Source: Marinomonas colpomeniae (GTDB lineage Bacteria > Pseudomonadota > Gammaproteobacteria > Pseudomonadales > Marinomonadaceae). From it: a DNA stretch of 64,000 nucleotides. The translations under genes were made by a program, and so were the position numbers. Below are positions 1 to 10,568 of the stretch, one piece after another (the stretch's first letter is position 1; each line of letters starts with the position of its first letter). The notes under the pieces are model-generated. The model saw only the letters and a list, made by a program, of their open reading frames with translations. It made no database searches and had not been told where the DNA came from. The DNA is taken from contig NZ_JACYFC010000001.1 in assembly GCF_014803385.1 (NCBI RefSeq), positions 578,136 through 642,135 on the forward strand. Direction: 5' to 3'.

Positions 1-17
1 TTCTTTGCAGCTTTTTT

Positions 18-93
18 GGGGCCTTAGCTCAGCTGGGAGAGCGGTTCGCTGGCAGCGAACAGGTCAGCGGTTCGATCCCGCTAGGCTCCACCA
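18..93 (+). tRNA. tRNA-Ala (anticodon GGC)
   Basis: A full cloverleaf can be drawn. The 7-bp acceptor stem pairs 18-24 with 83-89 with one G-T wobble. The D arm is GCTC/GAGC. The anticodon stem GTTCG/CGAAC encloses loop CTGGCAG, giving anticodon GGC, which reads GCC/GCT alanine codons. The T arm is AGCGG/CCGCT, and discriminator A is followed by an encoded CCA. It lies upstream of recC on the same strand but is probably a separate transcription unit. Confidence 0.96.
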
Positions 94-123
94 TTAAGCA
101 ATCTGCATATAAAAATCTAAACC

Positions 124-156
124 CATAAACAACTTAAATCCTTCCTTTTGTTTATG
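124..156 (+). terminator. Hairpin downstream of tRNA-Ala, possible weak terminator
   Basis: A 9-bp inverted repeat, CATAAACAA (124-132) and TTGTTTATG (148-156), lies 30 bases past the tRNA. It is AT-rich and is not followed by a clear T-run, so a terminator role is only a guess. Confidence 0.3.
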
Positions 157-228
157 TCTCTTCAGGGTTACGCTAACCTTTCTGTATTCTATTTTTATTT
201 CTTGTATTCACCATGACGGGACTTGTGC

Positions 229-3200
229 ATGTTTCAACTCTATACAGGTAATCGACTAGAGGATTTAGCCGTATTGCTTGCGAAAATTTTGGCAGTTTCA
301 CCGCCAGAAAACCCTTTCGATGATGAACATATCTTGGTGCAAAACCCAGGGATGGCACAGTGGCTAAAAATGTTCGTCGCTCAGTCCCACTCTATTTCGG
401 CAGGTCTGGCTTTTCCTCTGCCATCTACTTTTGTTTGGCATACCTTTGCTCAAGCTCTGGACGATATCCCATCGCAGAGTGAATTTAATAAACCCTTCCT
501 CGTCTGGCGATTAATGAGGTTGTTGGACTCGCGTTTAAATGAACCAGAGTTTCAAGCGCTTCACTGGTACCTTGAGGAAGATGATACTCAAGTTCGACGC
601 TTTCAATTGTGCAGCAGTATTGCTGACATTTATGACCAATATTTGGTGTATCGACCAGATTGGATCAAGGTCTGGGAAGCGGATAGCAAGCAAGATCAAG
701 CCCTTAATACTTTATTTGAGCAACAGCCTTGGCAAGCGATCCTATGGCGTGATTTGGTAGCGGACATCAGTGAACGTGGAACCTCCTTGTATCATCGAGG
801 GAACTTGATTGAAGCCTTGCAAGACGTGTCACAGTCCTCGACTCGACCAGAAGGAATTCCAGAGCGGATCTTTATTTTTGGTGTGTCGTCTTTGCCGCCA
901 AATACATTGGACTCTTTACGTGTTTTAGCCGCGTCTGGTTGGATTGATATTCATCTTTTTCTACAAAACCCGTGCCGTTTTTATTGGGGTGATGTGGTGG
1001 ATAAACATTATTTGGGAAGAGAAATAAAACGGCAAACACTTAAACCGGGATTAAGTACAGAAACACTGCATCTGGATGCTAACCCTTTACTGGCAAGTTG
1101 GGGGCGATTGGGTAGAGACTATATTGCTCAGCTTCAGGAAATGGCAGATGACGAATTAGAAATCTTTGAAGGCTATCAAACAGCCGAGACTAATGGTCTG
1201 TTGCAATGGGTTCAGCAAGATGTGCTGACGTTAGAAAATCACGGAGCGGAAGAAGAAAGAAACGGCCTAATAACCAGTTCTGAGTATCGACATACTATTG
1301 ATGTTAAAGACCAAAGTATTCGCGTTCACCTTTGCCATAGTCCGCTGCGTGAAGTCGAAGTGTTGCATGATCAATTATTGGATATGTTTGAGCGAGATCC
1401 TAGCCTGACACCAAAAGACGTTATCGTTATGCTTCCTGATGTAAATGCGTACAGCCCATTCGTCAAAGCTGTTTTTGGAAGTAAAGGAAGTGAGCAGTCT
1501 AAAGATGGTAGTCAAAAGTACAGTAAAAAGAACATACCTTTTGCCTTGATTGATCAATCTGGTGGAATGGAAAATCCAATTGTTGATGCGTATTTGTATT
1601 TGCTTGGTTTGGGTGAAAGTCGATTTACCTTGTCAGAATTAATCAGTGTATTAGAAGTCCCAGCGGTATTGGCTCGCTTTGAATTAACACCGAATGAATT
1701 AGAGCGCATTCGCCAATGGTCGACAGAAGTCGGTATACGTTGGGGATTAGATGGTAAAACCGCTCAACAACATGATCTTCCAATGCAAGAATCTCATACT
1801 TGGCTAAATGGCGTACGACGTATGCTTTTGGGTTACGCCATGGGACACGATTATATTTGGGAAGGCACGTTAAGCTACGGAGATGTAGAAGGTTTGGAAG
1901 CTTCTGTCGCAGGAAAGTTGGCTGGATTTTTAGTCGAGATCAACGATGCTCAGTCTCGTTTAATGGAGTCTTTGACACCAAAAGAATGGGTGTCGACGTT
2001 ATATTATCTAGCAGAGCGATTCTTTCTGGTTGACGAAGACGATGCTTTTTCTGCGCTGTTAAGTAAGCAACTCGATACATTAACATTGCAATGGCAGCAA
2101 GCGCATTTTGATGCGCCTTTAGAGCAACAGGTTTTGCGACAACTGCTCTCGCCTATGTTGCAAGAATCACAAGGTGGCCAACGGTTTTTAGCCGGTCGGA
2201 TTAATTTTTGTACCTTGATGCCAATGCGTTCTGTGCCGTTTAAAGTTATTTGTGTCTTAGGACTAAATGAAGGAGATTACCCTCGTAGTGTGGCTCCAAT
2301 TGGTTTTGACCTCATGGTAGGCCAATATCGAAGTGGCGACCGAAGCCGACGTGAAGACGATAAATATCTATTTCTTGAAGCGCTTATGTCAGCGCGAGAT
2401 TGTTTTTATATCAGTTATGTTGGGCGTAGTATTCAAGATAACAGCCACAAAAATCCCTCTATCTTGGTTAGTGAATTATTGGAATACATAGGACAAAGCT
2501 GTGTGTTTGAAGGTGACCAGACTCTCGCACCAGACGATGCACAAGCAATGCTATTGGAAAAGCTCGTTATTGAGCATCCGTTGCAGCCTTTTAATGCTTC
2601 TTACTACGTTTCTAATCAGATCGGTGCTCAAGATCAAGCAACCCATAGTCAGATCAATTATGGAAAACCTGAAAATTTGCGATTATACAGTTATGACGAG
2701 CAATGGCTGCCCGCTCTACTTGGTGTTCATAAAGCAAAAGAACAGAATGATAAGGCAGAAGAGGGCAAGCAAGGGTTTACGCCTCTGGTTAATTTGGAGC
2801 AACCTAGATTAGAAATTGCCTTAGATGAAGTATCTCGTTTTGTTAGTCATCCAGCGCGCTACTTTACTCAACGTCGTTTAAAAGCGTATTTGAATCTGAG
2901 AGAAGAAGAGGAACAAGAAGACGAACCCTTTGCACTGGATGGTTTGGCTGGCTATCAACTGCGTGAATCTTTGCTTCAAGCCATGCTGAAAAATGACGAA
3001 GCCGATTTTGTTGAACGGTTGTCATTAATGGGCGCTTTACCTTATGGCGCCATTGGCCGTTTGGCTTTACAGCAGAGTCAGAATCAATGTCGTCAGCTTC
3101 TTAACGTATTACAAGGTTATGCACTGGAAGAATGTGAACCTATTGAGGTGAACTTATCGCTGGGTAGCCTAGTAGTGCAAGCTTGGTTGGACTTACCAAC

Positions 3201-3693
3201 AGCGACGACGCGCTTGTCTTATCGTATTGGTGATTTGTCTGCTCATCAAAAAATGCGAATGTGGATCGAACATTTAGCGCTATGTGCCCAAGGCACACCA
3301 AAACAACACCACCTGATTAACCTCACTAAAATGGGCAAGTTATTACAGCATAGCTTTATTTTGATCACTCCAGCTGAAGCTGAACAACATCTCGCTGATA
3401 TGCTTGCATTACTGCAAACGGGTTTGTGTCAGCCGCTTGCCTTACCAGCCAAAAGTGCGGATGCCTGGTGCAAAAGCTATTGTTCAAGTAAGGCGTCAGA
3501 AGACGCTGATGTGGCTTGGGAGCAAGCATTGAAGATTTACCAAGACAACAGCAGCGCCTTTACGAATAGTGAAGTGGAAGATGCGTATTGGCAGCGTTAT
3601 TACCCTGATTTAACCGATCATAAAGAGATGTTTGTGACCTTATGCGAACGAATCTGGCTACCGATGCATCGTCATTTAGAGGTGTTCGAATGA
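229..3693 (+). CDS. recC: Exodeoxyribonuclease V gamma chain RecC
   Basis: RecC is the Chi-recognition and scaffold subunit of the RecBCD helicase-nuclease, which processes double-strand DNA ends in the cytoplasm. The protein is 1154 residues, close to the E. coli length. The N-terminus (MFQLYTGNRLEDL) lines up with the E. coli start, so I take ATG 229 rather than the upstream in-frame TTG 223. A stretch from about residue 670 (VLGLNEGDYPR, then GDRSRR and YISYVGRSIQDNS) is diagnostic for RecC. The C-terminal part resembles a degenerate nuclease domain. It is the first gene of recC-recB-recD, and its stop overlaps the recB start (ATGA). Confidence 0.95.
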   Translation: MFQLYTGNRLEDLAVLLAKILAVSPPENPFDDEHILVQNPGMAQWLKMFVAQSHSISAGLAFPLPSTFVWHTFAQALDDIPSQSEFNKPFLVWRLMRLLDSRLNEPEFQALHWYLEEDDTQVRRFQLCSSIADIYDQYLVYRPDWIKVWEADSKQDQALNTLFEQQPWQAILWRDLVADISERGTSLYHRGNLIEALQDVSQSSTRPEGIPERIFIFGVSSLPPNTLDSLRVLAASGWIDIHLFLQNPCRFYWGDVVDKHYLGREIKRQTLKPGLSTETLHLDANPLLASWGRLGRDYIAQLQEMADDELEIFEGYQTAETNGLLQWVQQDVLTLENHGAEEERNGLITSSEYRHTIDVKDQSIRVHLCHSPLREVEVLHDQLLDMFERDPSLTPKDVIVMLPDVNAYSPFVKAVFGSKGSEQSKDGSQKYSKKNIPFALIDQSGGMENPIVDAYLYLLGLGESRFTLSELISVLEVPAVLARFELTPNELERIRQWSTEVGIRWGLDGKTAQQHDLPMQESHTWLNGVRRMLLGYAMGHDYIWEGTLSYGDVEGLEASVAGKLAGFLVEINDAQSRLMESLTPKEWVSTLYYLAERFFLVDEDDAFSALLSKQLDTLTLQWQQAHFDAPLEQQVLRQLLSPMLQESQGGQRFLAGRINFCTLMPMRSVPFKVICVLGLNEGDYPRSVAPIGFDLMVGQYRSGDRSRREDDKYLFLEALMSARDCFYISYVGRSIQDNSHKNPSILVSELLEYIGQSCVFEGDQTLAPDDAQAMLLEKLVIEHPLQPFNASYYVSNQIGAQDQATHSQINYGKPENLRLYSYDEQWLPALLGVHKAKEQNDKAEEGKQGFTPLVNLEQPRLEIALDEVSRFVSHPARYFTQRRLKAYLNLREEEEQEDEPFALDGLAGYQLRESLLQAMLKNDEADFVERLSLMGALPYGAIGRLALQQSQNQCRQLLNVLQGYALEECEPIEVNLSLGSLVVQAWLDLPTATTRLSYRIGDLSAHQKMRMWIEHLALCAQGTPKQHHLINLTKMGKLLQHSFILITPAEAEQHLADMLALLQTGLCQPLALPAKSADAWCKSYCSSKASEDADVAWEQALKIYQDNSSAFTNSEVEDAYWQRYYPDLTDHKEMFVTLCERIWLPMHRHLEVFE

Positions 3694-6600
3694 GTGTTTC
3701 AGTCATTTCTACTCAGATACCCACTCCATTAGATGCGTTAACGTTTCCATTGTTTGGAAAGCGGCTTATCGAAGCAAGTGCAGGAACAGGTAAAACTTAC
3801 ACTATTGCTAATTTGTATTTGCGTTTGTTGGTGCCAACGGGGCAAATGGGAGACTTGAATACACCGTTAACGGTGGATCAAATTCTCGTGGTGACCTTTA
3901 CCGAAGCCGCGACGGCAGAGCTGAAGTCTAGAATTCGTGAGCGTATACGTGTAGCACGAAAAGCCTTATTACAAGGTGAGAGCCAAGATGCTTTTCTTAC
4001 TGATTGGTTGGCAAATATGTCTGGCGTTCAAAAAGCTGGCGCCATTGAAAAATTACTCTACGCTGAAAAACAAATGGACGAAGCCGCGGTATTTACTATT
4101 CATGGTTTTTGTCAGCGAATGCTGAGCCAAAATGCCTTTGAAAGTCGCATGCTGTTTCAGCAAACCATAGAAACGGATGAACAAGCGCCTTTGTCTTTGG
4201 CCGTTAAAGATGTGTGGCGCAGTGTATTTTATCCTATGGATGACACTAAGGCAGCGTTGATTCAACCACTTTGGTCTGGCCCAGCTGCGTTGCAAAAAGA
4301 CTTATCTTTATTGAACAACCAGCCAGACGCTAAAATGGCTGTGCCGGATTACGACTGGGAAGACGCTTTGGTTCGTGCTCAACAAATGATGTCGTCTGTT
4401 AAAACGATGTGGTTGACGTATTCACAAGACATTATTGATTCCCTTGAGCGCAGTGGAATCAAACGAACTTTTTGGCGTAAAGATCCATCGAAAGATATTC
4501 AAGCCATGACGCAATGGGCGAACTCATCACGTTTTGAATTAGGTAAAAGCTTAGAGAAATTCGATACTAACGAGCACGCCAGTAGACTGAGTAAAAATGG
4601 TGAAATACCTGCCCATGAATTCTTTGGGTTAGTGCAATCGTTAAGAGAAAGTTTCCCTGATGCTGGCAGACTAAAGTCCGTATTGCTGACGCAACTTTGG
4701 CAGCAAACACAAGAGCGAATGACACGTTGGAAGCGCAGTACTCAGTCACTGACATTTACGGATTTGTTAACCTCGTTGGACGTGGCTTTATCTAAAGACG
4801 AAGCGGGTAAATTAGCGGAACGAATTCGCCATTTATATCCCATTGCTTTGATCGATGAATTTCAAGATACGGACGCGGTTCAATATCGAATTTTCTCTAC
4901 TATTTATCAGCCTGCCGAAGTGGACCAAAATACGCTTGGCCTGATTATGATTGGAGACCCTAAACAGGCAATTTATGCCTTTCGTGGCGCCGATATTTAC
5001 ACCTATTTATCTGCGAAAAAACGAGTGGATGGCGTGTATTCTTTGGCGACCAATTATCGTTCTTCGGCGGCGATGATCCAATCTGTAAATGGTTTGTTTA
5101 ATGCACAAGAAGAACCTTTTAGAGTGTCAGGTATTCCTTTCGTTGAAGTGCAAGATCGTGGTGTAGAAGGTCGTTTTTCACGACAGGGAAAAACTCAAGC
5201 CGCGCTGCAGTTTTTGTATCAACACAGTGACGAACCTGTTTCTACAAAAGACTATCGAAATCAAATGGCAGAATCTTGTGCATCGCATTTGCATGAACTT
5301 TTGTTAGAGGGGCAGTTGGTCGAAGGTCAGCAAGCGCAATCTCTTATTGGTAATGACGGCGTTCGCCCGAAAGACGTGGCTTTGTTGGTGACAAATTTCA
5401 GTCAGGCGAATGCACTGAAGGACGCATTACGCCAACGCGGAATTGCCAGTGTGTATTTGAGCGATAAAGGCTCTGTTTTTGAAACCGTTGAAGCACGGGA
5501 ACTGTTAATTGTTTTGACGGCAATCTTATCGAACGGGCAAGAAATGAAGTTGCGTTCTGCGTTAGCAACGAGTTTGGTTGAGTGGACATTAGAAGAGTTA
5601 GACACCTTAAATCATGATGATGTGGTGTATGAAAAGTGGGTTCAAGCTTTCCGGCACTATTTAGAGCTTTGGAATAACCAAGGTCTGTTGCCGATGTTGC
5701 GTGAGTTTATGCAAGATGTGTCTTTAGCGACAAATATGTTGAGTCACTTAGGTGGAGAGCGTCGCCTAACGGACTTCTTACATCTGACAGAAAAACTACA
5801 GCAAAAATCTCTTGAATTGGATTCGAAAGAAGGCGTTTTACGGTATTTGAAATTAGCCATTCAAAATCCGAATGGTAACAGTGACGAGCAAAAAATCCGC
5901 CTTGAAACCGATGCTGAATTGGTTCGTATCGTGACGATCCATAAGAGTAAAGGCTTGGAATATCCCATCGTTTATTTACCGTTCGCTTTTATGCCATATC
6001 GAGATCAGGGTTCTTCTGCGCTTTATCATGATGAAGATGAGCAACTTTGGATCGCTGTCGATCCAGATGAAGCACAAAAAGAGCGTCATAAAGAAGAGCT
6101 GTACGCAGCTGAAATTCGCTTAGCTTATGTGGCATTAACTCGGTCAAAAGAAGCATGCTTTATTGGCTCGATGGAGGTGGGTAAAAAAGCCAGTAAATCT
6201 CGTGAGGCAATATCCGATGTGCATTTGAGCGGAGTAGGAGCCTTGATCAGTGAAGGCGAATCGCTTAATGCTGGTGACTTGTATTCAAGTATCGGTAATC
6301 TTTGCGGGCGCTACCAGCCAAATCAAATGTGTGTGTTGGATTTACCCGAAACACCTCCTAGTTTACCTCGTTTTAAAATGGCTAAAGTTGAAGAGGCCTC
6401 ACCAGTCGCTCGTCAGTTTGATGGTCGTATTGAGCGTGACTGGTGGGTGGGTAGTTACTCTTCTTTAGTGGTTGAAGACAAGGATCATCATGATGAAAGT
6501 GTGCCTGGTTTAGATGAAATGACACGAGTCGTTGATCCTCTGGAAGGCGCTCTTCTAGCTGGGATCACAGAAGTGACGGAAGAATCATTAATACCAGAAC

Positions 6601-7415
6601 GTAACCGTTTTACGTTTCCGAAAGGAGCGAACCCCGGAACGTTCTTGCACGATACCTTGGAAGGCAAAGCATTGCATGATGTGACGTCGGACCCAAGCTT
6701 TAAAGACTTGCTTAAAAACAGTCATCATAAATTAATGGCCGAGTATTACGAGCGGCAAGGTTTTGGTGAATGGCAAGAAGTACTTGAAGCTTGGTTATCA
6801 GAAATTGTAAACACTGAGCTGGTGGCGGGAATGACTTTAGGTGCGTTGTCGCAAAAATCTTGCCGTAAAGAGTTGGAGTTTTTTATTCCTGTTAACGGTC
6901 TGAATGCCTTGGAGCTGGATCGAATATCTAGAGAATACGATGACGTGTCACGTGTTGCCCCTATGATTCAAGATCGACCTTTGAAAGGCATGCTAAAAGG
7001 ATTTATCGATTTATTGTTTGAGTGGGAAGGTCGATATTACGTATTGGATTATAAGTCTAATTATTTGGGTGATGCCTTTAATAATTACGAATCTGATAAT
7101 TTGATTCATGCTATCGCAGATCATAGGTACGATTTGCAATATCAACTTTACACCTTAGCGCTGCATAGATTATTGAAACAACGTTTACCGAATTATAATT
7201 ACGATCTTCATGTTGGTGGCGTGGTGTATTTGTTCTTGCGTGGTATGACGGTAGGGCAGCAAACAGGTGTATTTCAAACTCGTTTGAGTTTAGAACATGT
7301 GAATGCGTTAGATGCACTCTTTAGTGGTGAACAAAAAACGGATGAGCAGAGCAAGAAGCAAGACGATAATAAAGTAACAGCGAGCGCTGAGGTGGAACAA
7401 TATGGACTTTTCTAA
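3690..7415 (+). CDS. recB: Exodeoxyribonuclease V beta chain RecB
   Basis: RecB is the 3'-5' SF1 helicase and nuclease subunit of RecBCD. The protein is 1241 residues from ATG 3690, which overlaps the recC stop by four bases and follows an AGAGGTG ribosome site; a longer frame from 3642 lies inside recC and is less likely. Helicase motifs are all visible: Walker A EASAGTGKT (about 28-36), LIDEFQDTD, GDPKQAIYAFRGAD, and TIHKSKGLEYPIV. The C-terminal nuclease domain has its DYK catalytic motif (VLDYKSNYLG, about 1117-1126). Start and stop overlaps with both neighbours indicate translational coupling. Confidence 0.95.
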   Translation: MSVSVISTQIPTPLDALTFPLFGKRLIEASAGTGKTYTIANLYLRLLVPTGQMGDLNTPLTVDQILVVTFTEAATAELKSRIRERIRVARKALLQGESQDAFLTDWLANMSGVQKAGAIEKLLYAEKQMDEAAVFTIHGFCQRMLSQNAFESRMLFQQTIETDEQAPLSLAVKDVWRSVFYPMDDTKAALIQPLWSGPAALQKDLSLLNNQPDAKMAVPDYDWEDALVRAQQMMSSVKTMWLTYSQDIIDSLERSGIKRTFWRKDPSKDIQAMTQWANSSRFELGKSLEKFDTNEHASRLSKNGEIPAHEFFGLVQSLRESFPDAGRLKSVLLTQLWQQTQERMTRWKRSTQSLTFTDLLTSLDVALSKDEAGKLAERIRHLYPIALIDEFQDTDAVQYRIFSTIYQPAEVDQNTLGLIMIGDPKQAIYAFRGADIYTYLSAKKRVDGVYSLATNYRSSAAMIQSVNGLFNAQEEPFRVSGIPFVEVQDRGVEGRFSRQGKTQAALQFLYQHSDEPVSTKDYRNQMAESCASHLHELLLEGQLVEGQQAQSLIGNDGVRPKDVALLVTNFSQANALKDALRQRGIASVYLSDKGSVFETVEARELLIVLTAILSNGQEMKLRSALATSLVEWTLEELDTLNHDDVVYEKWVQAFRHYLELWNNQGLLPMLREFMQDVSLATNMLSHLGGERRLTDFLHLTEKLQQKSLELDSKEGVLRYLKLAIQNPNGNSDEQKIRLETDAELVRIVTIHKSKGLEYPIVYLPFAFMPYRDQGSSALYHDEDEQLWIAVDPDEAQKERHKEELYAAEIRLAYVALTRSKEACFIGSMEVGKKASKSREAISDVHLSGVGALISEGESLNAGDLYSSIGNLCGRYQPNQMCVLDLPETPPSLPRFKMAKVEEASPVARQFDGRIERDWWVGSYSSLVVEDKDHHDESVPGLDEMTRVVDPLEGALLAGITEVTEESLIPERNRFTFPKGANPGTFLHDTLEGKALHDVTSDPSFKDLLKNSHHKLMAEYYERQGFGEWQEVLEAWLSEIVNTELVAGMTLGALSQKSCRKELEFFIPVNGLNALELDRISREYDDVSRVAPMIQDRPLKGMLKGFIDLLFEWEGRYYVLDYKSNYLGDAFNNYESDNLIHAIADHRYDLQYQLYTLALHRLLKQRLPNYNYDLHVGGVVYLFLRGMTVGQQTGVFQTRLSLEHVNALDALFSGEQKTDEQSKKQDDNKVTASAEVEQYGLF

Positions 7416-9366
7416 TCAGCTAAGTCTTCTTGGAGGCGATGAATTAGACAATGCTTTAGAGCACTCGTTGAAGAGTTCAGAGACAGTGAATGAATCTGAC
7501 TCTGTTAGTCTATCTGCAATGCAAGCAAAAGGTATATTGCGAGCGATTGATTGCCAATGGATTGAGCAACTAGCCAAACATATTGGTGAAAATAATCCAT
7601 CGATTTTGATGGCGGGTGCTTTGTGCAGTGCTTATCTTGGTGCTGGGCACATTTGTATTGATTTGGCTATGATTTGGAATAAACCGCCTGAAGGTATAGA
7701 GCGAGAACAATGGCAAGGTTCATTAGCTAATAGTGGCGCTAATAGCGTTGAAACGTGGTGTGATGTTGTAGGCGCTAGTGCCTTAGTGTCTTCTAAGCAG
7801 AGTATGAGTGAGCGGCCAATGGTGTTGATCGGCACGCGTTTGTATCTGTTCCGATATTATCAATACGAGCAGCAGGTTTTACACTATCTACGCAGGCAAT
7901 TTGATGTGCCACCTTTTGATGTTGATGCGCATTTGATTACGCAATTGTTTCCTAAACAAAGTGATAACGTCGATTGGCAAAAAGTCGCGGTAGCAAATGC
8001 AGCGAGTTTACCTTTTGCTGTGATTAGTGGAGGGCCTGGAACTGGCAAAACAACCACAGTGACTAAACTGTTGGCTCTATTGGTTGCTCAGCCTTTTAAT
8101 TGTTCTTCTACACAAAATAAACCTCTTCGAATTGAGTTAGCCGCGCCCACAGGAAAAGCCGCCGCCCGGTTGACGGAGTCTATTTCAAAAGCCAAAGCTG
8201 GCTTGCCACTTAGTGATGAAATTAAACAAGCGATTCCAGATCAGGCCAGTACGTTGCATCGATTGCTCGGCAGTGACTTTGGTCGTAGTCGTTTCAAACA
8301 CAACAGAGAAAACCCATTGCATTTAGATGTCTTACTGGTAGATGAAGTGTCTATGGTTGATTTACCCATGATGGCGAAGTTGATTGATGCTTTACCATCA
8401 CATGCTCGGCTGATTTTATTAGGTGATAAAGATCAGTTAGCGTCTGTGGAAGCTGGCAGTGTATTAGGTGACTTATCTTTTGGCATCGAAAATGTGTATT
8501 TTCAACCAGAATGGGCAAGGCGATTAGCGAGCTTAACCTCTGAAAATATCGTTTCATTTGGTAACGCTTCTGCTCCTCCGATTAGCAAAGCACTAACACT
8601 GTTACGAACGAGTTATCGATTTGATGAAAATAGTGGCATTGGGTATTTGGCAAAAGCGATGAATGCGGGTGACTCTCGAGGCGTTCTGAACTGCCTTCAA
8701 TCAGGTTATGGTGATGTTCATTGGTGCATTCCCGATGAGGGGCAAACGAAAGCCGATATAGCGACCTTGGCAAAAGGTTACGATGATTATTGGGAAGCCG
8801 TGAAGCAGGGTGCAGATATTAATGAGCTGTATCATATTTTTTCCCGCTATCAAATTTTGACAGCTGTGCGTCAAGGTGAATTTGGTGTTGAGAAAATTAA
8901 TGCCCACTTGGAACAGTATTTTTATCAAAGAGGGCGCGTAAAAGATCCTCACGTTTGGTATCCAGGAAAGGCGGTTATGTTGACCAGAAACGATTCCGCG
9001 TTAGGTTTGTTTAATGGTGATATTGGTCTTTGTATGGAAGATCAGTTTGAGCGATTGCGTGTTTGGTTTATGCAATCGGATGGAACCTTTACTGGGTTGT
9101 TACCGAGTCGATTGAGTGAGTTTGAGGTAGTTTTTTCCATGACAGTGCATAAATCTCAAGGTTCTGAATTCGAACGAGTCGCTTTGTTATTGCCTATGAA
9201 GCCGTCGCCAGTATTGACCAGAGAGCTTCTATATACTGGAATTACCCGAGCTAAGAAAGAATTCTCCTTGTGGGGATCGAGTAGTTTAATTCGAACTGCA
9301 GCAGAAACAAGTATACAGCGCTACTCTGGCTTAATTGATGAACTATGGCCAAAGTCAAAGGCGTAA
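7402..9366 (+). CDS. recD: Exodeoxyribonuclease V alpha chain RecD
   Basis: RecD is the fast 5'-3' SF1B helicase subunit of RecBCD. It is 654 residues, slightly longer than E. coli RecD. It has Walker A GGPGTGKTTT (about 209-218), Walker B LLVDEVSM (about 311-318), GDKDQLASVEAG, and C-terminal FSMTVHKSQGSEF with YTGITRAK. The gene overlaps the end of recB by 14 bases. The order recC-recB-recD with no ptrA between them differs from E. coli but is common in other gammaproteobacteria. Confidence 0.95.
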   Translation: MDFSNQLSLLGGDELDNALEHSLKSSETVNESDSVSLSAMQAKGILRAIDCQWIEQLAKHIGENNPSILMAGALCSAYLGAGHICIDLAMIWNKPPEGIEREQWQGSLANSGANSVETWCDVVGASALVSSKQSMSERPMVLIGTRLYLFRYYQYEQQVLHYLRRQFDVPPFDVDAHLITQLFPKQSDNVDWQKVAVANAASLPFAVISGGPGTGKTTTVTKLLALLVAQPFNCSSTQNKPLRIELAAPTGKAAARLTESISKAKAGLPLSDEIKQAIPDQASTLHRLLGSDFGRSRFKHNRENPLHLDVLLVDEVSMVDLPMMAKLIDALPSHARLILLGDKDQLASVEAGSVLGDLSFGIENVYFQPEWARRLASLTSENIVSFGNASAPPISKALTLLRTSYRFDENSGIGYLAKAMNAGDSRGVLNCLQSGYGDVHWCIPDEGQTKADIATLAKGYDDYWEAVKQGADINELYHIFSRYQILTAVRQGEFGVEKINAHLEQYFYQRGRVKDPHVWYPGKAVMLTRNDSALGLFNGDIGLCMEDQFERLRVWFMQSDGTFTGLLPSRLSEFEVVFSMTVHKSQGSEFERVALLLPMKPSPVLTRELLYTGITRAKKEFSLWGSSSLIRTAAETSIQRYSGLIDELWPKSKA

Positions 9367-9548
9367 TGTCATTTGAGTTATGATTTTTACTTGATATTAA
9401 GCTATTCGACTCCATTATAGAGAAAGTGCAAAAAATGCTGATAAAACATCAGACTAAATAATCGTAGAGGATCATTCTTGCAGTGGTTTTTTTATGATAA
9501 TGTAAGCTCAAATTTAGATATTGAGCAACGTAGGAAAGAGTAGTAGTA

Positions 9549-10556
9549 ATGGCAAAAGAAATTGTTTTAACTGGTGTCACCACCACAGGCACGCCACATT
9601 TAGGAAACTATGTGGGTGCAATTCGTCCTGCGATTGAAGCGAGTCGTCAAGAGAATACGGAGTCTTACTTCTTTCTTGCTGACTACCATGCTTTGATCAA
9701 GTGCCAAGATCCAGAGCGTGTTAAGCAATCTAGATTAGAGATTGCAGCAACTTGGCTAGCATGCGGATTAGATACTGATAAAGCAACGTTCTATCGTCAG
9801 TCGGATATTCCAGAAATTGCAGAATTGAATTGGTTATTAACCTGTGTGACTGCAAAAGGTCTAATGAATCGTGCACACGCTTATAAAGGTGCGGTGGACG
9901 AAAATCTAGCCAATGCTCAAGATCCTGACTTTGGTATTACTATGGGGTTATTTTGTTACCCTGTTTTAATGGCGGCTGATATCTTGGCGTTTAACGCGCA
10001 TAAAGTACCAGTAGGTCGAGATCAAATTCAACATATTGAAATGGCTCGTGACATCGCTGGCCGTTTTAACCACCTATTTGGTGAACATTTTGTATTGCCT
10101 GAAGCGGTTGTCGGAAAAGAAGGCTCGATTCTTAAAGGCTTAGATGGTCGTAAGATGAGTAAAAGCTACAACAATACGATTCCATTATTTGATACCGAAA
10201 AGAAACTGCAAAAAGGTATCAATAAGATTAAAACAAACCTACTTGAACCAGGTGAAGCGAAAGACCCTGATGATTCAGTGGTATTTGATATCTACAAAGC
10301 TTTTTCTACGCCAGAGCAAGCTGCGCAAATGCATCAAAACTTTTTAGATGGCATTGCATGGGGTGAAGCGAAGAAGGAACTATTTACTTTGGTAAACAGT
10401 CAACTTAGTGAGCCGCGCGAAAAATATCTTGAGCTAATGGCAAATCCTGCTCATGTTGAAGATATTTTACAAGCGGGTGCTGCAAAAGCGAGAGCTCGTG
10501 CAGGCGCAATGATTTCAGACCTACGTAATGCTGTTGGTTTGGTCAATTTTAAATAA
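9549..10556 (+). CDS. trpS: Tryptophanyl-tRNA synthetase
   Basis: TrpS charges tRNA-Trp with tryptophan in the cytoplasm. It is 335 residues, normal for bacterial TrpS. Class I signatures are present: the HIGH-type motif TPHLGN (HLGN at 17-20) and KMSKS at 202-206. A ribosome site (AGGAAAGAG) precedes the ATG. It is separated from recD by about 180 bp in which I see no clear terminator or leader peptide, and is followed after 12 bases by the Tim44-domain gene. Confidence 0.97.
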   Translation: MAKEIVLTGVTTTGTPHLGNYVGAIRPAIEASRQENTESYFFLADYHALIKCQDPERVKQSRLEIAATWLACGLDTDKATFYRQSDIPEIAELNWLLTCVTAKGLMNRAHAYKGAVDENLANAQDPDFGITMGLFCYPVLMAADILAFNAHKVPVGRDQIQHIEMARDIAGRFNHLFGEHFVLPEAVVGKEGSILKGLDGRKMSKSYNNTIPLFDTEKKLQKGINKIKTNLLEPGEAKDPDDSVVFDIYKAFSTPEQAAQMHQNFLDGIAWGEAKKELFTLVNSQLSEPREKYLELMANPAHVEDILQAGAAKARARAGAMISDLRNAVGLVNFK

Positions 10557-10568
10557 AGGAGAGTTTTT